Shown here one piece after another: positions 8,294 to 16,994 of a DNA stretch of 64,000 nucleotides. Source of the DNA: UBA7803 sp036381275. GTDB taxonomy: Bacteria; Pseudomonadota; Gammaproteobacteria; Pseudomonadales; Azotimanducaceae. The first letter of the stretch is position 1. Every line of letters begins with the position of its first letter. Location: the NCBI GenBank assembly GCA_036381275.1, contig DASVDC010000041.1, forward strand, positions 1 to 64,000, written 5' to 3'. A model generated the notes under the pieces. The model made no database searches and had not been told where the DNA came from. It saw only the letters and a list, made by a program, of their open reading frames with translations. The translations under genes were made by a program, and so were the position numbers.

Positions 8294-9266
8294 TCGACTG
8301 CGAACGCAGCGCCGGCAGCACGGCCTGCTCGAACAGCCGCAGGCTCTGCCAGGCGAGCTGCGGATCGAGACCCGCGATCAGCGGCTTGAACGCGAGATAG
8401 CCGTCGCGGCGCGCGAGCTCGAGACATTCCTCGGGCGTCACGATCCGGTAGCGGCCCGAGCGGCGCAGCTCGGCTGGATCGTCGACGCGGTGATAGACGG
8501 GGTTCGGCACCCCGTCGAGCCAGCTCGCGTAGTCGTTGTTCTCGTGCAGCGCGTGCGGCGCGATCCGGCGCCAGTCGGCATCGGGATCCCGCGCGACGTG
8601 CAGGAACAGGTACCGCGGCCCACCGCTCGCCGGTAGCGCCGGAGCCGGCTTGCCGAGCCGCGCGAGCGCGTCGGCGTAGTCCTGCATCAGCTCGGGCACC
8701 ACCGGACGGAACCCGTCCGCGAGGCGCGCCGCGCGCTCCGCGGCGGCCCGGGTCGACCCGCCGAGCACGAGCGCCGGCCGCGGCCGCTGAGCCGGCCGCG
8801 GCAGAATGCGGATGCGGCGGCCTTCGAATTCGAACGGCTCACCGGTCCAGGCCTGCTTCATCACCGTGAGCGCGCGCTCCATTCGGGAAGGCCGCCGGCG
8901 CATGTCGAGGCCGAACTGCTCGTACTCCTCGGCCCGGTAGCCGGCGATCGCGGTGACGTCGAGCCGGCCGCGCGCGATGTTGTCCAGCACCGCGAGGTCC
9001 TCGGCCAGGCGCACCGGATCGTAGAGCGGCGCCAGCACCAGCACGCCGATGCGCATGCGCCGGGTACGTGCCGCCGCGGCCGCCGCCATCACGATCGGCG
9101 AAGGCAGATAGCCGTCCGATGAGGCGTGATGCTCCATGAAGGCCACCGACCGGAAGCCGAGCCGATCCGCCCACTCGCATTGATCGAGCGCCGCTTCGTA
9201 CAGATCGGCCGGATCGGCGCCGAAATCCGGCGCGCGCATGTCGAAGGCGAGGGAGAGATGGATCAT
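8283..9266 (-). CDS. LLM-class flavin-dependent oxidoreductase
   Basis: Luciferase-like monooxygenase-fold (TIM barrel) protein of 327 residues. Landmarks are ALDQCEWADRLGFRSVAFMEHH, RIGVLVLAPLYDPVRLAEDLAVLDNIARGR, RRPSRMERALTVMKQAWTGEPF and ALVLGGSTRAAAERAARLADGF. Members use reduced flavin (FMNH2) or F420 to oxidise or reduce small organic molecules. It follows the SDR gene 9293-10060 on the same strand with a 26-base gap, suggesting an operon. Cofactor and substrate cannot be told from the sequence. Confidence 0.9.
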   Translation of the reverse strand: MIHLSLAFDMRAPDFGADPADLYEAALDQCEWADRLGFRSVAFMEHHASSDGYLPSPIVMAAAAAARTRRMRIGVLVLAPLYDPVRLAEDLAVLDNIARGRLDVTAIAGYRAEEYEQFGLDMRRRPSRMERALTVMKQAWTGEPFEFEGRRIRILPRPAQRPRPALVLGGSTRAAAERAARLADGFRPVVPELMQDYADALARLGKPAPALPASGGPRYLFLHVARDPDADWRRIAPHALHENNDYASWLDGVPNPVYHRVDDPAELRRSGRYRIVTPEECLELARRDGYLAFKPLIAGLDPQLAWQSLRLFEQAVLPALRSQSISG

Positions 9267-9292
9267 TCGATTCCCCGCGGGTAACGGCGGGA

Positions 9293-10060
9293 TCAGCAGC
9301 CGCGCAGCTCGAGCACGTCGACCACCGCGTCGTCCGGCTGCGTCAGCATGTGCAGCACCGCTCGCGCCGTCGCCTGCGGCGCGATCCCGGGACCCGCCTC
9401 CGCGAGATAGCCGCCGGCCTCAGCCGCCTGGAAGAACGCCTGCGCGCGCTCGGGCGCCCAGCGGGACCCGTCCCGCCCCGGCACCTCGACGTGGCCGGAG
9501 CGCAGCACGCCCACCCGGATGCCGGTGCCGCGCAGCTCGTTCCTGAGGCCCCGGCACAGCGTCTCCACCGCCGCCTTGGTGGCCGCGTAGGCCGCAAGGT
9601 AAGGGAACGGCCGCAGCACCGACTCGCTGGAGAGGGTGACGATGTCGCCGCGGCCGGCGCGCTGCATCCGCTCGATCGCGGCGCGCGTGCAGTACAGCAC
9701 GCCGAGCAGGTTGGTATCGACCACCGTGCGCAGCTCCTCGTCGGTGGCCTCGCCGATCCTGAAGATCGGAAACACCGCGGCGTTGTTGATCAGCACGTCG
9801 AGCGTACCGACGCGCTCGTCGACCGCGCGGAACGCCCGGCGCACGCTGTCCGGGTCGCTGACGTCGCAGACGATCGGGACGACGTTGTCGCCGAGCTCCG
9901 CGGCCGCCTGCTCGAGGCGCTCGCGCCGGCGTGCCAGCAGCGCGACCCGCACGCCGTTCGCGGCCAGCGCCTGACTGATGTAGTAGCCGATGCCGTCGTG
10001 GCCGCCGGTCACCACCGCGGTTCGGCCATCGAGACTTCGGCAGTCGGTCGCACCCCCCAT
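9293..10060 (-). CDS. short-chain dehydrogenase/reductase
   Basis: Classical SDR of 255 residues: TGGHDGIGYYISQALA cofactor loop, Arg/Arg after beta-2 (ALLARRRERLEQ, suggesting NADP preference), CDVSDPDS, NNAAVFPIF, and the catalytic triad in VTLSSESV and YAATKAAVETL. The RSGHVEVPGRDG segment replaces the more usual PG motif after beta-6. It is the first gene of a minus-strand pair with the LLM gene 8283-9266. Substrate unknown. Confidence 0.9.
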   Translation of the reverse strand: MGGATDCRSLDGRTAVVTGGHDGIGYYISQALAANGVRVALLARRRERLEQAAAELGDNVVPIVCDVSDPDSVRRAFRAVDERVGTLDVLINNAAVFPIFRIGEATDEELRTVVDTNLLGVLYCTRAAIERMQRAGRGDIVTLSSESVLRPFPYLAAYAATKAAVETLCRGLRNELRGTGIRVGVLRSGHVEVPGRDGSRWAPERAQAFFQAAEAGGYLAEAGPGIAPQATARAVLHMLTQPDDAVVDVLELRGC

Positions 10061-10153
10061 GGTCCAGGCCCCCGCGGATCATCTAACTACGTTACCTGAT
10101 ATCATCCCGGGTCCGCTCCGGCAAGACTTCCACGGCACTAGGGGGCAGCAGAG

Positions 10154-11185
10154 ATGAAACTCGCGATCGGCGCCGGCGTGAGCGCCCAGAATCCACGGCC
10201 GAACATCCCGTTCATCCAGCGCGCCGAGGCGCTCGGTTACGACTCGGTCTGGACCGGTGAAACCTGGGGCGCCGACGCGTTCTCGCCGCTCGCCTACATC
10301 GCCGGCCACACCACGCGGATCCGGCTCGGCACCTCCATCGCGCACATCGACGGACGCACCGCCGGGGCGACCGCGATGACCGCGCAGACCATCGATGCGC
10401 TGGCGGGCGGCGGGCGGCTCCTGCTCGGGATCGGCACCTCCGGACCTCAGGTGGTCGAGGGCTGGCACGGCCGGCCGTGGGGCAAGCCCAACTACCGGCT
10501 GCGCGACACCGTGACGATCCTGCGCAAGATCTGGTCGGGGGAGAAAGTGGCGCACCAGGGCCGGGAAATCCAACTGCCCTATCACGGCCCGGGTGCCATC
10601 GGCCTCGGCAAGCCGCTGCGCAACGCGCTGAAGCCGCTCGCGCCGATCCCGATCCTGATCGGCGCCGAGACGCCGCTGAACGTGAAGATGACCGCCGAGA
10701 TCGCCGAAGGTCTCATCACACTGCACACGGTGCCGCGGCAGCTTCCGGAGGTGCACGCGCTGCTTCGCGAAGGGCTCGCGCGGCGCAGCGACGGCCGCAA
10801 GCTCGAGGACCTCGAGATCGTCGGCAGCGTCACCGTCGCCGTCACCGACGACGTCAAGGGCACCATCGAGAAGGCCAAGCGCGGCATCGCGCTGTACGCG
10901 GGCGGGTTCGGCGCGAAGGACATCAACTTCCACAAGGACGCGTTCGCGAAGCGCGGCTACCCGGCGGAAGCGGAGCGGATTCAGGAGCTGTTCCTGGCCG
11001 GCCGCCGGGAAGAGGCCGCCGCGGCCGTGCCCGACGAGTACGTGGACGAGGAGATGCTGATCGGCCCGCCCGCGCGGATCCGGGAGCGCTACGCCGCCTG
11101 GCGCGACTCCGGCTTCACGATCCTGCGGATCGGTACCGCCCGGGAAGACGTGCTCGAGCTGATCGCCGCGGCCAACGCCGCCTGA
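10154..11185 (+). CDS. LLM-class (F420-type) oxidoreductase
   Basis: TIM-barrel LLM protein of 343 residues. It opens with MKLAIGAGVSAQNPRP and has FIQRAEALGYDSVWTGETWG, RIRLGTSIAHIDGRTAGATA, GRLLLGIGTSGPQVVEGWHG and a late IGPPARIRERYAAWRDSGF. This pattern is the one usually labelled F420-dependent oxidoreductase, common in actinobacteria and patchy in proteobacteria; F420 use here is not shown. The start has AGGGGG nine bases upstream. It leads a plus-strand run into a small membrane protein and the CoA-transferase pair. Confidence 0.88.
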   Translation: MKLAIGAGVSAQNPRPNIPFIQRAEALGYDSVWTGETWGADAFSPLAYIAGHTTRIRLGTSIAHIDGRTAGATAMTAQTIDALAGGGRLLLGIGTSGPQVVEGWHGRPWGKPNYRLRDTVTILRKIWSGEKVAHQGREIQLPYHGPGAIGLGKPLRNALKPLAPIPILIGAETPLNVKMTAEIAEGLITLHTVPRQLPEVHALLREGLARRSDGRKLEDLEIVGSVTVAVTDDVKGTIEKAKRGIALYAGGFGAKDINFHKDAFAKRGYPAEAERIQELFLAGRREEAAAAVPDEYVDEEMLIGPPARIRERYAAWRDSGFTILRIGTAREDVLELIAAANAA

Positions 11186-11287
11186 CGGCCGCCCCGCCCG
11201 ACGGCCGCCCCGCCCGACGAGTTTGCGCCGCGCCCGATTGCCGCTATCGTGTCGACCTGCCTTGCCATCCGGGTGAAGGAGGACGAC

Positions 11288-11701
11288 GTGACCGGTAACC
11301 TCGACTGGAAGTGGATCGGCATCGGCGTCTTGATCATGCTGGCGCTGAGCACTCTGGCGGGCCTCGTCGCGGGGCTGTTCCTCGCGCCCGATCTGGCGAG
11401 TGCGTCCGACGCACCGGACATCGAGCTCACCGTCGGCCAGTTGGTGCTGCTCGCGATCGCGAATTTCCTGGTGTTCGCGATCGGCGGCTTCATCGTCGGC
11501 GTGAAATCCTCCGGCCGCACCGTCTGGGAGCCGGGCATCTCCGCGGCCATCGCGGTGCTGCTCGCGCTGCTGCTGTTCGGCAGCTTCAGCGTCGCCAACC
11601 TGATCGCCAGCGGCCTGGTCCCGTTCGGCGCCGGCGTGCTCGGCGGCTGGCTCGGCGAGCGCCGGCAGGGATCACCGGTCCCGGGCGATCGGAGAAGCTG
11701 A
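11288..11701 (+). CDS. small integral membrane protein, about four helices
   Basis: Predicted membrane protein of 137 residues with hydrophobic segments near residues 7-30, 50-70, 82-105 and 105-122 (for example GVLIMLALSTLAGLVAGLFL and AAIAVLLALLLFGSF). Some resemblance to TIGR04086-type putative membrane proteins; function unknown. I chose the GTG at 11288 because a very strong ribosome-binding site, AAGGAGG, sits five bases before it. A start at 11249 would add 13 unlikely residues and bury that site. The CoA-transferase gene begins three bases after its stop, so it is probably co-transcribed. Confidence 0.7.
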   Translation: MTGNLDWKWIGIGVLIMLALSTLAGLVAGLFLAPDLASASDAPDIELTVGQLVLLAIANFLVFAIGGFIVGVKSSGRTVWEPGISAAIAVLLALLLFGSFSVANLIASGLVPFGAGVLGGWLGERRQGSPVPGDRRS

Positions 11702-11704
11702 GCG

Positions 11705-12943
11705 GTGCAGCAAGGCGCGCTCAGCAAGTACCGGATCTGCGATTTCACCGGCCAGCTCGCCGGCGCCGGCGCCACCAAATGGGTGGCCGCGTTCGGCGCC
11801 GAGGTGATCCGCATCGAGGACCCGGTGCGGCAGGGACGCTGGGACATCCTCCGCGGCGTCGAGCCGTTCGTCGACGAGCGCCGCGGCGTCGACCTCGGCG
11901 GCGGCTTCAACAACCACAACACCGGCAAGTACGGCATCACGCTGAACCTGCGCACCGAACGGGCGCGCGAGATCCTGCGCGAGCTGATCGCCGTGAGCGA
12001 CGCGGTCACGGAGAACTTCGCCGCCGGGGTGCTGGCCTCCTGGGGGTTCGACTACGAGGCGATGAAGTCGATCAAGCCGGACATCGTCTACGTCTCCAAT
12101 GCCGGCTTCGGACACACCGGCCCGTACGCCCGGTTCAAGACCTGGGGGCCGATCGTGCAGGCGATCTCGGGCCTCACGTTCACCGCGGCGCTGCCGGGAC
12201 AGCCGCCGGCCGGCTGGGGCTATTCCTACATGGATCACACCGGCGCCTACTACATGGCGATCGCGGTGCTGCTCGCGTTGATCCATCGGGAACGCACCGG
12301 CGAAGGCCAGTGGGTGGACCTCGCCTGCACCGAGGCGGCGCTCGGTCTGCACGGCCCGGCGATCCTCGACTGGACCGTGAACGGCCGCCCGATGCGCCGG
12401 GACGAGCCGCTCTGCAGCAACCGCAGCGAATGGCCGCCGATGGCGCCCCACGGCATCTATCCGTGTGCCGGCGAGGATCAGTGGGTCGCGATCGCGTGCC
12501 GCGACGATGCGGATTGGCAGGCCCTCGGCCGCGTGATCGACGAGCCGTGGTGCGGCGAATCGGCGTGGAAAACGGCGGCCGGCCGGCTCGCGGATCAGGA
12601 TCGCCTGGACGCCTGCGTCGGCGAATGGACGGCCGCCCGCGACAAGTTCCGCATCGCCGAGGCGCTGCAGCAGGCGGGCGTACCGGCGGCGCCGGTGCAG
12701 ACGCCGGAGGAACGCATCGAGCACGACCCCAGCACCGCCGCGTTCGGCCTCTGGCCCACGGTGACCCACACGCAGATGGGCCGCGTGCGCGTCGACGGCC
12801 TGCCGGTGCACTTCTCCGAGACCGACTGGCGCATCGAGCGCGGCGCGCCGTGCCTCGGCGAGCATACCGACGAGGTGCTCGGCCGGGTGCTCGGTTACGA
12901 CGCCGACGAGATCGCGAAGCTGCGCGAGGAGGGCGTGATATGA
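11705..12943 (+). CDS. family III CoA-transferase (CaiB/BaiF), catalytic subunit
   Basis: CaiB/BaiF-type CoA-transferase of 412 residues with a GTG start. It moves CoA between carboxylic acids through an acyl-aspartyl intermediate. The likely catalytic Asp is D177 in SYMDHTGAYYMAIAVL, followed by HRERTGEGQWVDLACTEAA. Other landmarks are LAGAGATKWVAAFGAEVIRIEDP and VTENFAAGVLASWGFDYEAM. Its stop overlaps the start of a second CoA-transferase gene (ATGA). That arrangement fits a two-subunit enzyme such as the BbsEF benzylsuccinate CoA-transferase. Substrate unknown. Confidence 0.92.
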   Translation: MQQGALSKYRICDFTGQLAGAGATKWVAAFGAEVIRIEDPVRQGRWDILRGVEPFVDERRGVDLGGGFNNHNTGKYGITLNLRTERAREILRELIAVSDAVTENFAAGVLASWGFDYEAMKSIKPDIVYVSNAGFGHTGPYARFKTWGPIVQAISGLTFTAALPGQPPAGWGYSYMDHTGAYYMAIAVLLALIHRERTGEGQWVDLACTEAALGLHGPAILDWTVNGRPMRRDEPLCSNRSEWPPMAPHGIYPCAGEDQWVAIACRDDADWQALGRVIDEPWCGESAWKTAAGRLADQDRLDACVGEWTAARDKFRIAEALQQAGVPAAPVQTPEERIEHDPSTAAFGLWPTVTHTQMGRVRVDGLPVHFSETDWRIERGAPCLGEHTDEVLGRVLGYDADEIAKLREEGVI

Positions 12944-14163
12944 CCGCGCTGACCGGCATCCGGGTGCTCGAGCTCGCGCGCGAGCCGATCGCATTCGCCG
13001 GCAAGCTGCTGGCGGACATGGGCGCCGACGTGATCCTGATCGAGCCGCCGGGCGGCGATCCGTGCCGCCGCTACCCGCCGTTCCTCGACGATCAGCCGGG
13101 CGACGACCGCAGCCTGTACTGGTGGCACTACCACACCAGCAAACGCGGCATCGTGCTGGACCTGGACAGCGACACCGGACAGGACGCGTTCCGCCGGCTG
13201 GCGGCGAGCGCCGACGTGCTGCTGGAAGCCGAGCCGCCCGGCCGGCTCGCGCGGCTCGGCCTCGACTACGCCGACCTCGCCGCGCTGCGGCCCGAGCTGA
13301 TCCACGTCGCGTTGACGGCGTTCGGCCGGAGCGACCCGAAGAGCGCGCTGCCGTACACCGATCTCACCGTGCTCGCCGGCGGCGGACCGGTCTGGAGCTG
13401 CGGTTACGACGACCACACGCTGCCGCCGGTGCGCGGGCTCGGCAACCAGGGCTACAACACGGGTTGTCACTACGCGGTGCTGAGCGTGCTGACGGCGCTG
13501 CTCTACCGGCTGCAGAGCGGCCGCGGCCAGTTCATCGACGTGAGCCTGCACGCGGCGGCGAACGTGACCACCGAGGCGGGCAGCTACATGTGGCTGGTGA
13601 AGCGCGACACCGTGCAGCGCCAGACCGGCCGGCACGCGGCAACCCGACCGACCGGCGAGACCCAGGTGCAGTGCGCCGACGGCCGCTACGCGAACACCGG
13701 CGTGCCGCCGCGCACGCCGAAGGAGTTCGCGGCGATGCTGGCCTGGCTGCGCGAGCTCGGGCTCGAGGAGGAATTCCCGGAAGCCGTGTTCCTGCAGATG
13801 GGCGCCGACTGGCAGGGCCCGTTCGATCTGTCGCTGCTCGGCACCGACGACACCATTACGGCGATCTTCGCGGCGGGGCGCGATGCGCTGAAGCTGATCG
13901 CGACGCGGATTCCCGCGTACGACTTCTTCGTCGGCTGCCAGCGCGCCGGTCTGCCCGCCGGCATCATCTACTCACCGGAGGAGGCGTTCGAAGACGAGCA
14001 CTTCCAGGCGCGCGGCTATCAGGTGGCGGTGGAGCACGACGACATCGGCCGGACCATCCGCTATCCGGGCGCGCCGTACCGGCTGCCGGCGAGCCCGTGG
14101 CGGATCTCGCGCCGCGCGCCGAAGCTCGGCGAGCACACCGAGGAGGTGCTCGGAGCGCTCTGA
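12940..14163 (+). CDS. family III CoA-transferase (CaiB/BaiF) lacking the catalytic Asp
   Basis: Second CaiB/BaiF protein, 407 residues, start ATG overlapping the previous stop (ATGA). The fold motifs are present: LAGKLLADMGADVILIEPP-like N-terminus, LLYRLQSGRGQFIDVSLHAAA, and a C-terminal APKLGEHTEEVLGAL. At the place of the catalytic aspartate it reads GNQGYNTGCHYAV: aligned on the shared xNTG, the Asp position is Gly171 or Tyr172. It is therefore probably a non-catalytic partner of the upstream subunit. Subfamily III enzymes with one Asp-bearing and one Asp-less subunit are known. Alignment by eye could be off by one or two residues, but no Asp lies within reach. Confidence 0.9.
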   Translation: MTALTGIRVLELAREPIAFAGKLLADMGADVILIEPPGGDPCRRYPPFLDDQPGDDRSLYWWHYHTSKRGIVLDLDSDTGQDAFRRLAASADVLLEAEPPGRLARLGLDYADLAALRPELIHVALTAFGRSDPKSALPYTDLTVLAGGGPVWSCGYDDHTLPPVRGLGNQGYNTGCHYAVLSVLTALLYRLQSGRGQFIDVSLHAAANVTTEAGSYMWLVKRDTVQRQTGRHAATRPTGETQVQCADGRYANTGVPPRTPKEFAAMLAWLRELGLEEEFPEAVFLQMGADWQGPFDLSLLGTDDTITAIFAAGRDALKLIATRIPAYDFFVGCQRAGLPAGIIYSPEEAFEDEHFQARGYQVAVEHDDIGRTIRYPGAPYRLPASPWRISRRAPKLGEHTEEVLGAL

Positions 14164-14175
14164 CGCGGCCGCCGC

Positions 14176-14781
14176 TCAGGACGGCCCGACCCAGTCCTCG
14201 ATTTCGCGCAGCTTCTCCTTGCCGAAGTAGAGCTCGCCGTCGACGATGAAGCTCGGGCTGCCGAACACGCCGCGCGCCACCGCGTCCTCCGTGTTGTCGA
14301 TCAGCCGCTGTTTGACCTCCGGCTGCTGCACGCCTTCCAGGATCGCGGCCACGGGAAGACCGGATTCGGCGAGCGCGGCCGCGACGACCTCGGGATCGTC
14401 CATCTTCTTCGGCTCCCGCCACATGTGCCGGTACATCTCGTCGACGTAGCGCTCGAAGAAGCCCTGCTGCTCCGCGACGATCGCGCCCCGCATCAAGAGC
14501 AGCGTGTTCACCGGGAAGTACGGGTTCGGCTGATAGCCGGGAACGCCGTAGCGCTCGAGGAAGCGCCGCGTCTCGAGTGCCACGTACTCGGGCTTGTTCC
14601 GAATGCCCTTGAGCGCGACCGCCGGTGAGACGTTGTTGGTCGCCTTGAATACCCCGCCGAGCAGAATCGGCACGTAGCGGAACGTCGCACCGGTGCGCGC
14701 CTCGACGGCGGGTATCACGAGGTGCGCGAGGTAGGCATTGGGGCTGCCGAAGTCGAAGAAGAACTCGACGGTCTTGCTCAT
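14176..14781 (-). CDS. 2-hydroxychromene-2-carboxylate isomerase-like DsbA-family protein
   Basis: Thioredoxin-fold protein of 201 residues of the GST-kappa/HCCA-isomerase family, whose members isomerise aromatic ring-cleavage intermediates with glutathione. Landmarks: VEFFFDFGSPNAYLAHLVIP, with the active Ser in place of the DsbA cysteine; PILLGGVFKATNN; NTEDAVARGVFGSPSFIVDG; and ELYFGKEKLREIEDWVG. I took the ATG at 14781, with GGAG upstream, since the fold begins right there; the frame stays open for 24 more codons. It lies downstream of the SDR gene 14828-15592 on the same strand, probably as one unit under the neighbouring TetR regulator. The real substrate may differ from chromene carboxylate. 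Confidence 0.88.
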   Translation of the reverse strand: MSKTVEFFFDFGSPNAYLAHLVIPAVEARTGATFRYVPILLGGVFKATNNVSPAVALKGIRNKPEYVALETRRFLERYGVPGYQPNPYFPVNTLLLMRGAIVAEQQGFFERYVDEMYRHMWREPKKMDDPEVVAAALAESGLPVAAILEGVQQPEVKQRLIDNTEDAVARGVFGSPSFIVDGELYFGKEKLREIEDWVGPS

Positions 14782-14827
14782 CACGAGTGCTCCGTGGCCG
14801 GCTTCCGTTCCGTGAAGGTGCGCCGCG

Positions 14828-15592
14828 TCAGTGGTTCCACCAGGGCCGGTCACTGAACGCGCGCAGGTCGATCTCGTGGCTCCAGGTGGAGCGATGCTGA
14901 CTCGCGAGGTGCAGGTAGGTGTCCGCCACCCGTTCCGGCTGGATCAGGCCGTCGTGCTCACCGCCCCGGGTGGCCCGCAGCGCCTCGAAGCGCTCCGGGC
15001 CGAGCATCTTGCCGAGGGTGTCCGGCGCATCCACCGCGCCGTCGATGATCACGTGCACCACGTGCACGCCTCGCGGGCCGAACTCGGCGTTCAGCGACTG
15101 GCACAGCATCCGCCGCCCGCCCATCGCCGCGGCGTGCGAATGCTGGCCGGCGTTGCCGCGGACGGCGGCGGTGGACGAGGTCACGATGAGGGTGCCGCGG
15201 CCGCGCTCCGCCATCCGCGGGCACACCACCGATGCGAGCCGGAACAGACCGAACGTGCCGAGGCGCCAGCCGAGCTCGAACGCCTTGTAGCTGGTGTCCG
15301 CCAGCGTCCGGTCGCCGATCTGCGCGCCGAGGTTGTACACCGCCACCTCGATCGGACCGACGTCGGCCTCGACCGCGGCGAGCCGTGCCTCGAGCGCGTC
15401 GGGCTCCGTCGCGTCGAGCAGGTGACCGGAGGCGGATCCGCCGTCCCGCTCGATCGCGTCGACCAGCCGGGCCAGCCCCTCGGCGTCGCTCCGGCGGCAC
15501 AGCACGCCGTGGTAACCCGCTTCGGCGAACCGCCGCGCGACGGTTCCGCCGATGCCGGCACCGGCTCCGAGCACGAAACAGACCGGCTTCAT
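14828..15592 (-). CDS. SDR-fold protein without the Tyr-x3-Lys catalytic pair
   Basis: SDR-fold protein of 254 residues: VLGAGAGIGGTVARRFAEAG cofactor loop, an early CRRSD after beta-2, YNLGAQIGDRT, and the Ser-bearing VTSSTAAVRG. In the position of the YxxxK motif it reads GQHSHAAAMGGRRMLCQSL: the Tyr is His and the Lys is Met. Such SDRs exist but their chemistry is unclear; it may bind cofactor without classical dehydrogenase activity, or use other residues. It is divergent from a TetR gene with a perfect inverted repeat between them, so TetR control is likely. Confidence 0.85.
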   Translation of the reverse strand: MKPVCFVLGAGAGIGGTVARRFAEAGYHGVLCRRSDAEGLARLVDAIERDGGSASGHLLDATEPDALEARLAAVEADVGPIEVAVYNLGAQIGDRTLADTSYKAFELGWRLGTFGLFRLASVVCPRMAERGRGTLIVTSSTAAVRGNAGQHSHAAAMGGRRMLCQSLNAEFGPRGVHVVHVIIDGAVDAPDTLGKMLGPERFEALRATRGGEHDGLIQPERVADTYLHLASQHRSTWSHEIDLRAFSDRPWWNH

Positions 15593-15638
15593 CGAGCGTC
15601 ACTCCCGGTTCGAAGGGCGCGCCCTTCTGGATGATATT

Positions 15639-15666
15639 CGTCATTCACGAGAATGACGCCTATAAT
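15639..15666. promoter_or_regulatory. TetR operator overlapping a TATAAT promoter
   Basis: CGTCATTC-acga-GAATGACG (15639-15658) is a perfect 8-bp inverted repeat. Immediately after it lies a consensus TATAAT at 15661-15666 reading toward the TetR gene, so the repeat fills the -35/-10 spacer. It also lies just upstream of the divergent SDR gene start at 15592. Layout is that of a self-repressing TetR that also represses the SDR/isomerase pair. Confidence 0.7.
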
Positions 15667-15700
15667 CCAGCCTGTCAACGAATTCCGGAGATTCCTCGCA

Positions 15701-16288
15701 ATGGGTCATTCCCAGGCCGAAAAGGCGCTGAACCGCCAGCGCATCCTCGAAGCGGCCGCGGCTCAGATCCGCGAGCAGGGCCTCGAGTCGATCAGCGTCG
15801 GCAAGCTGATGCAGTCCGTCGGCCTCACCCACGGCGGGTTCTACAACCACTTCGCCTCGCGATCGGAGTTGCTGCGTGAAGCGCTGGAGCGGGCGCTGCA
15901 GGACGCCGAGGCACACGCCCGCTCCCGCTCGCGCGGGCCGTCCCGCAACGCGGACGCGCTGGAAGCCTACGTCCGCAGCTACTTGAGCCGCGCGCACCGC
16001 GATGCGCCGGCGTCCGGATGCGCCATTGCCGCGCTGCTGTCGGATGTCGGCCGCGCGGCGCCCGAGCTGCGCGGCACGGTGGAGCAGCGTATCGAGGGGC
16101 TCATCGCGAGGATGGCCGAGCTGCTCGACGACGAGCGCCGGACGTCCGCGATCGTCGCGGTGGCGGCGATGGTGGGTGCCCTCGGCCTCGCCCGGGTGAT
16201 GACCGATCGCGAGCGCTCGGACGCGGTGCTCCGGACCGTTCGCGAATTCATCGTCGAGCTCGGACGGCAACGCCGGGCCGACGACTGA
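15701..16288 (+). CDS. TetR/AcrR family transcriptional regulator
   Basis: TetR-type repressor of 195 residues. The N-terminal HTH runs over about residues 12-58: RQRILEAAAAQIREQGLESI, then SVGKLMQSVGLTHGGFYNHF, the classical recognition helix. The C-terminal part (YLSRAHRDAPASGCAIAALL) resembles TetR_C domains of the YdhM/NemR-like branch. I chose the ATG at 15701, which has CCGGAG ten bases upstream; an in-frame ATG at 15653 lies inside the operator/promoter region and is unlikely. Probable targets are itself and the divergent SDR/HCCA-isomerase-like pair. Confidence 0.92.
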   Translation: MGHSQAEKALNRQRILEAAAAQIREQGLESISVGKLMQSVGLTHGGFYNHFASRSELLREALERALQDAEAHARSRSRGPSRNADALEAYVRSYLSRAHRDAPASGCAIAALLSDVGRAAPELRGTVEQRIEGLIARMAELLDDERRTSAIVAVAAMVGALGLARVMTDRERSDAVLRTVREFIVELGRQRRADD

Positions 16289-16321
16289 CCGGCCGGGGCT
16301 CGTCCCGGGCGCTCCGGCGGC

Positions 16322-16870
16322 TTAGTGCTTGGCGAGCTCGGCTTCGATCGCCTGCACCAGCTCCTCGGCATCCGGCGCCGTGTCCGGGGCGAAGCGCCGC
16401 ACCACCCGCCCGTCGCGGCCGATCAGGAACTTCTCGAAGTTCCACAGCACCTCCGGCGCCGGGTTCGGCTGCATCCCGAAGCCGCGCAGCCGCTCCTCCA
16501 GCCGGTCGCGCTGCTCCGTCTGCGGCTGCTCCGCGGTGAGGTGCGCGTACAGCGGGTGCTTGTCCTCGCCGGTCACCACGATCTTCGCGAACATCGGGAA
16601 CTGCACGCCGAACTTCGTGGTGCAGAAGTTCCGGATCTCCTCGTTGCTGCCGGGCTCCTGCTTGCCGAAGTCGTTCGCCGGGAATCCGAGCACCCGGAAG
16701 CCCCGGTCGCGGTATTTCTCGTAGAGCGTCTCGAGCCCCGCGTACTGCGGCGTGAGCCCGCACTGCGACGCAACGTTCACCACCAGCAGCACCTCGCCCT
16801 CGTGCTCCCTCAGCGAGCTCGGGGTTCCGTCGATCTTCTGCACCTCGATGTCGTAGAGCGTCCCGGTCAT
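16322..16870 (-). CDS. glutathione peroxidase family protein
   Basis: Thiol peroxidase of the glutathione-peroxidase fold, 182 residues, reducing hydroperoxides with a cysteine. Signatures are complete: VNVASQCGLTPQYAGL with the peroxidatic Cys, LGFPANDFGKQEPGSNEEI with the Gln, and VLWNFEKFLIGRDGRVVRRF with the Trp/Asn. Bacterial members (BtuE-like) are monomeric and often use thioredoxin rather than glutathione. It converges on the TetR gene with a 33-base gap and stands alone. Confidence 0.95.
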   Translation of the reverse strand: MTGTLYDIEVQKIDGTPSSLREHEGEVLLVVNVASQCGLTPQYAGLETLYEKYRDRGFRVLGFPANDFGKQEPGSNEEIRNFCTTKFGVQFPMFAKIVVTGEDKHPLYAHLTAEQPQTEQRDRLEERLRGFGMQPNPAPEVLWNFEKFLIGRDGRVVRRFAPDTAPDAEELVQAIEAELAKH

Positions 16871-16994
16871 GATCGTTCCTCGTCGGCGGGTTTGCTGCCC
16901 GCGGTCGACGGATCACCTCGACAGCCCGGGCAACGCACTGCAGTATGACGGCGGCGCGAAAACCGATCCAGCGGGGCGCCCCGCCGCGCCGCGG

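Noticed and set aside
16971..16984. Palindrome GCGGGGCGCCCCGC after the enoyl-CoA hydratase gene as a terminator
   Set aside because: No T-tract on either strand; such GC palindromes are common by chance here.
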